Of a stretch of DNA of 38,657 nucleotides, positions 34,992-38,657 are shown in pieces. The DNA comes from an uncultured Flavobacteriaceae bacterium (GTDB lineage: Bacteria > Bacteroidota > Bacteroidia > Flavobacteriales > Flavobacteriaceae). How positions within the stretch are numbered: the stretch's first letter is position 1; each line of letters opens with the position of its first letter. The notes under the pieces are model-generated. The model saw only the letters and a program-made list of their open reading frames with translations, was not told the origin of the DNA and did no database searches. The stretch lies in assembly GCA_947500385.1 (NCBI GenBank), contig CANMSA010000031.1, positions 1 to 38,657 of the forward strand, read 5' to 3'. The position numbers and the translations under genes are program-made.

Positions 34992-35822
34992 ATGTTTAAA
35001 CACCAACTAACGATTGTATGTTGCTTCATAGGCGCCCTGTTTATGGCGGCCCAAGAACAAGACTATAAACTCGTTGAGAATATAGCGTATTACGATACCG
35101 CTGCGCAAGCTTCGGATGCCTATCTCAAAGAGCGATGCAAATTAGATGTCTACTATCCGAAAGATACGACCCATGCGGCAACGATTGTATGGTTTCATGG
35201 AGGTGGACTCGAATTTGGGGAAAAACACATTCCTGAAGGGTTGAAGAACAAGGGGCATATTGTGGTAAGTGTCAATTACCGACTGCACCCGAAGGTACAA
35301 CAACCTGTTTACATCGAAGATGCCGCTGCGGCCGTGGCATGGACTTTTCAGAATATTGATACATACAACGGTCACCGTGACCGGATTTTTTTGAGTGGCC
35401 ATTCTGCCGGAGGTTATCTTGCTAGCATGGTAGGGCTTGACACGACCTACTTGGCAAAACATGGGGCAAAAGCGAATGATTTGGCCGGTTTAGTTCCCTT
35501 TAGCGGACATACCATTACCCATTTTACCGTTCGCAAAGAACGCGGTATCAAAGGTACACAGCCCGTTATTGATGCGTATGCCCCCTTGTATCATGTACGC
35601 AAAGATGCTCCGCCTATGCTACTGATTACGGGAAATCGGGAATTGGAATTGTTAGGCCGTTATGAAGAAAATGCCTATTTCTACCGGATGATGAAAATTG
35701 TGGAGCATCCCGATATTGCCCTGATGGAATTGGACGGGTACGGTCATAATATGGTGTACCCGGCCATTCCTTTGTTACTCGATTTTATTGACAGACAAAC
35801 CCAGCTGCCGACCAAAGACTAG
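34992..35822 (+). CDS. Exported alpha/beta hydrolase (esterase/lipase type)
   Basis: The 276-residue product has an N-terminal signal (IVCCFIGALFMAAQ) and a carboxylesterase-like alpha/beta hydrolase domain: oxyanion-hole motif VWFHGGGLEFGEK, nucleophile elbow LSGHSAGGYLASMVGLD, acid region LLITGNRELELLGRYEENA and the final histidine in DGYGHNMVYPAIPLLLDF. The HGGG and GHSAG pattern is that of the HSL/BD-FAE esterases. Likely cuts esters of acetylated sugars or lipids in the periplasm. It converges with the BlaR1-like gene, 11 bases away. Confidence 0.92.
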   Translation: MFKHQLTIVCCFIGALFMAAQEQDYKLVENIAYYDTAAQASDAYLKERCKLDVYYPKDTTHAATIVWFHGGGLEFGEKHIPEGLKNKGHIVVSVNYRLHPKVQQPVYIEDAAAAVAWTFQNIDTYNGHRDRIFLSGHSAGGYLASMVGLDTTYLAKHGAKANDLAGLVPFSGHTITHFTVRKERGIKGTQPVIDAYAPLYHVRKDAPPMLLITGNRELELLGRYEENAYFYRMMKIVEHPDIALMELDGYGHNMVYPAIPLLLDFIDRQTQLPTKD

Positions 35823-35833
35823 ATTTTAGGGAG

Positions 35834-37696
35834 TTATTCGTGTCTTTTTTTGGTTATGATTTCCAATACGCCATCTTTGGCCTGTGACCCGTATTTTTTT
35901 GAGAGGGTATCGGAGGGTGCAAAGAGGCTGGCACTTTCGATATTCACTTCCTTGATTTTAATACGTTGGTAATTTTTGCCTTTGTTTTTTCCATCGATTA
36001 TTACGATCGGGTTGCTTACATCCTCGGTAAAAAAATCGGTGACATCTATATTTTTTTCAGGATCTGTTTGGAGGCGAGGCGGTACAGAAACCTTCCAGCC
36101 ATTTTTCTGCATGTTTTTGGTGATAATTTGGACGACCCCGTTTTCATAGTTTTTTCCAAATTTATCCTTCGCTTTTTGCCCTTTAAAAACATGGATACTT
36201 TCAATGGTGCTCTTGTCTAACTTCTCAAACACAAAGCTTCTGTCTTGCAACTCACCGTCCACTATATAGGCCGGTTTTTTCTCTTGTGCTTCTTGAACGT
36301 ATCCGGTAAGGGCCAATTGGGGTTGCTGGTCGAGTGAAGGAGTTAGAAAGGAGGATAATAAATGGTCACCACGCCCTTCGACCTCAATCGGTTGTTGGGC
36401 GATTAGTTGTTTTACGGCTCCGTTGATATGGGTTTTTTCGGATGGGGTTAGGTGGTCCTTTTCTCCGGTAGTAGTAGCGCCTGATCCATGAGTTTCTGGT
36501 GAGCCGTAGCCAATAGTTCCTAAATCTTGCTTTGTATTCAACTCATAATAAAATCGAAAAGACCGAATAGGTCTATCGGCATTGGCACTCCAATTTCCGC
36601 TGTTGCCCATGAAATCCTTAAAAGAAGAAGTAATCCTTGTGATTTCGCCAAGTGTATTGCGTTCCACATTATTAAACTTAAGAATTATGCGATCTTCCAT
36701 GGCTCGGGATTCATAAACTTTTAGCTGTTCGTCGGTAGTATTCTTTTTGACCACAAATGACAGTTGATGATAAACTTTGTCTTTTTCTTCATCATTTTTA
36801 GACTGATATTCACTTTTTTCCGTAACGGTTTGAGCTGCTATTTTCGTATTGAAGGTGATAAGGAATAACCCCAAAAATGGCAAGATACAGACGTACTTGA
36901 AGGCATTGATTTGATTTGATTTTGTGCGATTGATCATAACGATTCGTTTTTTGATTAATGAATTAAAAAAGGGATTGATGATAGTAAGTTCGTGGGGAGC
37001 ATTTAGGGATTGCCGTAGCAGTAAATACTGGTACTCTTTTTTACAGGGTAGGGCGCTGGTAGCTTTCATGTCTGCCAAGTATTCCAGGTTTTGCCCAACG
37101 CTTTTTTTGTATCCCCATGCAAACGGATTGAACCATTGAAATATGCATAACAAGTGCATCAACAACAAATCGATGGAATGCCATTGTACCGCATGTACCT
37201 TTTCATGGGCCAGAATACTTTTTAATGCATTCTCATCATACCGGGCCGGGTTGTAGACGATGTACTTAAAAAATGAAAAAGGGCCATCATGGGTCGTAGT
37301 CTCGACGAATATAAAACCTGCCGACCTTACACGGTTTCCTCCTTGAACAACCTTCCAAAGGGAGTACAATTGCAATACCAACCTGCCGAAAAAGAATAGC
37401 ATACCAAGTCCATATAAAATCCCTATAAAGTGCCGCCAGTCGAAAGCGGGTGTCACCGTTTCCGGGGAAGAATACTCAATGGTAGTGCCCAGCGCAGGGA
37501 TGTTTTCTACCAGTGGCACGTATACCGTTTTTGTAAAATATAACAAGGGCAACAGGCAAGCGATCGGCACCCCTGCTAAAAGGAAAATACGATTCGAGCC
37601 AAAAAAGGTCTCTTTGGCCAAAAGAAGGCGATAAGAGAGGAAAAAAAGGGCAATGAGTCCGGCACTTTTCAGTAAGTATACAAGAAATAGTTCCAT
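35834..37696 (-). CDS. BlaR1-like M56 membrane metallopeptidase sensor with TonB-plug-like C-terminal repeats
   Basis: The 620-residue product has membrane helices near 3-24, 36-56, 87-108, 175-196 and 268-286 and the M56 zinc motif HEKVH (His164, Glu165, His168) followed by the third ligand Glu205 in NLEYLADMKA. In staphylococcal BlaR1 this domain is cleaved on signal and inactivates the BlaI repressor. The usual C-terminal penicillin-binding sensor is absent; instead there is a region with DHLTPSEKTHINGAVKQLI and two copies of a TonB-plug-like motif, VDGELQDRSF...ESIHVFKG...NGVVQIITK (about 475-528) and IIDGKNKG...ESASLFAP...DGVLEIITK (about 563-618). This tail is common among Bacteroidota M56 proteins. 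So the signal is probably not a beta-lactam. The ATG overlaps the BlaI stop by one base. Confidence 0.93.
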   Translation of the reverse strand: MELFLVYLLKSAGLIALFFLSYRLLLAKETFFGSNRIFLLAGVPIACLLPLLYFTKTVYVPLVENIPALGTTIEYSSPETVTPAFDWRHFIGILYGLGMLFFFGRLVLQLYSLWKVVQGGNRVRSAGFIFVETTTHDGPFSFFKYIVYNPARYDENALKSILAHEKVHAVQWHSIDLLLMHLLCIFQWFNPFAWGYKKSVGQNLEYLADMKATSALPCKKEYQYLLLRQSLNAPHELTIINPFFNSLIKKRIVMINRTKSNQINAFKYVCILPFLGLFLITFNTKIAAQTVTEKSEYQSKNDEEKDKVYHQLSFVVKKNTTDEQLKVYESRAMEDRIILKFNNVERNTLGEITRITSSFKDFMGNSGNWSANADRPIRSFRFYYELNTKQDLGTIGYGSPETHGSGATTTGEKDHLTPSEKTHINGAVKQLIAQQPIEVEGRGDHLLSSFLTPSLDQQPQLALTGYVQEAQEKKPAYIVDGELQDRSFVFEKLDKSTIESIHVFKGQKAKDKFGKNYENGVVQIITKNMQKNGWKVSVPPRLQTDPEKNIDVTDFFTEDVSNPIVIIDGKNKGKNYQRIKIKEVNIESASLFAPSDTLSKKYGSQAKDGVLEIITKKRHE

Positions 37697-38055
37697 TATT
37701 GTTCCTTTTCAATTTGTTCAATAATGTCTTTTAAGTCGGCCAAACTAATTTTTTCCTCTTTAGCAAAGTACGATACCAAACCTTTGTAAGAGTTGTTGAA
37801 GTAATCGTTGATCGCAGTATTCATGAAACTTTTGCGATATACTTCCTTAGAGATCAAAGGATAATACTGATGCGTGTTGCCATAGGCTTTGTGGCCCACA
37901 TAACCCTTGTCCTCTAAATTTCTGATGATCGTAGATAAGGTGTTGTAATGCGGTTTTTCTTCGGGGATTTCGGCCAATACCTCTTTGACAAAGGCTTTTT
38001 TGAGTCGCCAAAGAATCTTCATAATTTCTTCTTCCTTGTTCGTTAATTTCTTCAT
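37696..38055 (-). CDS. BlaI/MecI/CopY family transcriptional repressor
   Basis: The 119-residue product is a full-length BlaI-type winged-helix repressor: KKLTNKEEEIMKILWRLKKAFVKEVLAEI, then the recognition part PHYNTLSTIIRNLEDKGYVGHKAYGNTHQYYPLISKEVYRK and a helical dimerisation tail. An in-frame ATG at 38091 would add 12 residues, but the ATG at 38055 matches the family start and leaves room for a promoter. The stop codon overlaps the BlaR1 start (TAATG), so the two are translationally coupled. In this family the repressor binds dyads at its own promoter until the M56 partner is activated; a phased dyad array lies right upstream. Confidence 0.95.
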   Translation of the reverse strand: MKKLTNKEEEIMKILWRLKKAFVKEVLAEIPEEKPHYNTLSTIIRNLEDKGYVGHKAYGNTHQYYPLISKEVYRKSFMNTAINDYFNNSYKGLVSYFAKEEKISLADLKDIIEQIEKEQ

Positions 38056-38084
38056 GAGATGATAGCATTTCGTATGGATGAATG

Positions 38085-38092
38085 CAAACATA
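38085..38092 (-). promoter_or_regulatory. Candidate -7 box of the blaI-blaR1 operon
   Basis: TATGTTTG on the minus strand fits TAnnTTTG and puts the start of transcription near 38078, about 23 bases before the BlaI ATG at 38055. The dyads at 38092-38149 overlap its spacer and -33 region. Confidence 0.55.
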
Positions 38093-38149
38093 AACTATTT
38101 TTGTAGTTAAATAACTAAAAAAATAGTTAAATAACGAAAAATGTAGTTG
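38092..38149 (-). promoter_or_regulatory. Phased BlaI-type operator array
   Basis: Full dyad TAGTTA-AA-TAACTA at 38104-38117 and a near copy TAGTTAAATAACGA at 38124-38137, exactly 20 bases later. Half sites in the same phase flank them: AAACTA at 38092-38097 and TAGTTG at 38144-38149. With the 20-base spacing all sites lie on one face of the helix, as for cooperative dimers. The block sits on the promoter of the blaI gene, which suggests auto-repression. Confidence 0.72.
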
Positions 38150-38266
38150 TTTGAAAGGGGGTAAAGGGTGAACATGAGTGGATTGTTATTTAAAAGGAGA
38201 AGAGTGCGTCGGCAATGTCCAAAGAAATTTTGTCCTAATTATACTAAAGGGTTTGGCAAAAAAAAT

Positions 38267-38274
38267 TATTTTTG
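38267..38274 (+). promoter_or_regulatory. Candidate -7 box before the 97-bp tandem units
   Basis: TATTTTTG fits TAnnTTTG and ends 15 bases before the first unit, so transcription would start around 38281, close to what is expected for a tRNA or small-RNA operon. A TTTG at 38252-38255 is only 11 bases upstream, so the -33 element is not clear. Confidence 0.5.
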
Positions 38275-38289
38275 CTTCCCATTTATGAA

Positions 38290-38657
38290 GCCTCATAGTT
38301 CAACGGATAGCATAGCCCCGAAGCGTCGGGGTCCTAAACGTTGAATTCGAAAGCTGTATTTGTAATAGGAATAAGCAAGTTTAACAGCCTCATAGTTCAA
38401 CGGATAGCATAGCCCCGAAGCGTCGGGGTCCTAAACGTTGAATTCGAAAGCTGCATTTGTAATAGGAATAAGCAAGTTTAACGGCCTCATAGTTCAACGG
38501 ATAGCATAGCCCCGAAGCGTCGGGGTCCTAAACGTTGAATTCGAAAGCCGCATTTGTAGTAGGAATAAGTAAGTTTAACAGCCTCATAGTTCAACGGATA
38601 GCATAGCCCCGAAGCGTCGGGGTCCTAAACGTTGAATTCGAAAGCCGCATTTGTAGT
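38290..38657 (+). repeat. Tandem array of 97-bp tRNA-Arg-like units (four copies, cut by window end)
   Basis: Units start at 38290, 38387, 38484 and 38581, always 97 bases apart; the last is cut at base 77. Each begins GCCTCATAGTTCAACGGATA, which looks like the acceptor 5' strand and D arm of a flavobacterial tRNA-Arg, and has CCTAAACG like the CCT anticodon loop. But a hairpin, CCCCGA/TCGGGG, stands where the anticodon stem should be, no pairing T arm is seen (TTCGAAA lacks stems), and no ATGAGGC acceptor 3' strand exists. So these do not look like intact tRNAs. The first about 63 bases are identical in all four copies; the few changes lie in the final third. Confidence 0.85.

Larger units (their letters stand above)
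38092..38289. other. Intergenic region before the tRNA-like array
   Basis: This 198-base region contains the blaI operator at its left end and the promoter for the array at its right end. No gene is seen in it. Confidence 0.5.

Noticed and set aside
38290-38657. Calling the tandem units CRISPR repeats or four functional tRNA-Arg genes
   Set aside because: The units are 97 bases of near-identical sequence without distinct spacers, which excludes CRISPR; the lack of a T arm and of a 3' acceptor strand argues against working tRNAs.

Overview
The window looks like chromosomal DNA from a marine-type member of the Flavobacteriaceae (Bacteroidota). The evidence is indirect but consistent. GC content is moderate to low. 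Several upstream regions carry the Bacteroidota -7 box TAnnTTTG rather than a sigma70 -10 box. The gene content is typical of that family: SusC/D-phylum M56 BlaR1-like proteins with TonB-plug-like tails, DUF1460 amidase, ThuA lipoprotein, M1 and M16 peptidases, and a fused HemC-HemD. No phage, transposase, CRISPR array or rRNA is visible.

Layout. Positions 1-77 are a pure heptamer tandem array. From 92 to 7776 lies a mixed set of mostly monocistronic genes: NTF2-like secreted protein, EcsC-family protein, two class-C beta-lactamase-fold serine hydrolases, a small unknown protein, an M1 metallopeptidase and an unknown protein. From 7777 to 8386 is a gene-free stretch with a second heptamer array and three diverged copies of a repeat of about 160 bp. 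MATE exporter and ferrochelatase (hemH) follow on the minus strand, then a giant TraB/GumN protein (11192-14719).

The most interesting block is 14744-23179, an apparent eight-gene plus-strand operon: a TerB-like/CbxX-type AAA+ ATPase, a small polytopic membrane protein, a coiled-coil protein, a membrane-anchored coiled-coil protein, an ABC substrate-binding domain fused to an OmpA peptidoglycan-binding domain, an SsuC/TauC-like permease, its ABC ATPase, and a DUF1460 N-acetylmuramoyl-alanine-amidase-like protein. A terminator with a competing upstream hairpin sits between the binding protein and the permease. I infer a peptidoglycan-tethered ABC machine with a cytoplasmic AAA+/coiled-coil partner; its substrate and role are unknown.

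From 23208 to 30431 are a ThuA lipoprotein, an AraC-type regulator and the haem synthesis run hemA - hemC/D fusion - hemE with a GNAT acetyltransferase and a membrane protein behind it. A perfect Fur-box-like palindrome lies between the divergent araC-type gene and hemA, tying the locus to iron. Then come an M16 peptidase with a lipoprotein-type RidA homologue, a PfkB sugar kinase, an exported alpha/beta hydrolase, and a BlaR1/BlaI-type sensor-repressor pair with a phased operator array in front of it. The window ends inside a tandem array of 97-bp units whose first part resembles the 5' half of a tRNA-Arg gene but which do not fold as intact tRNAs.
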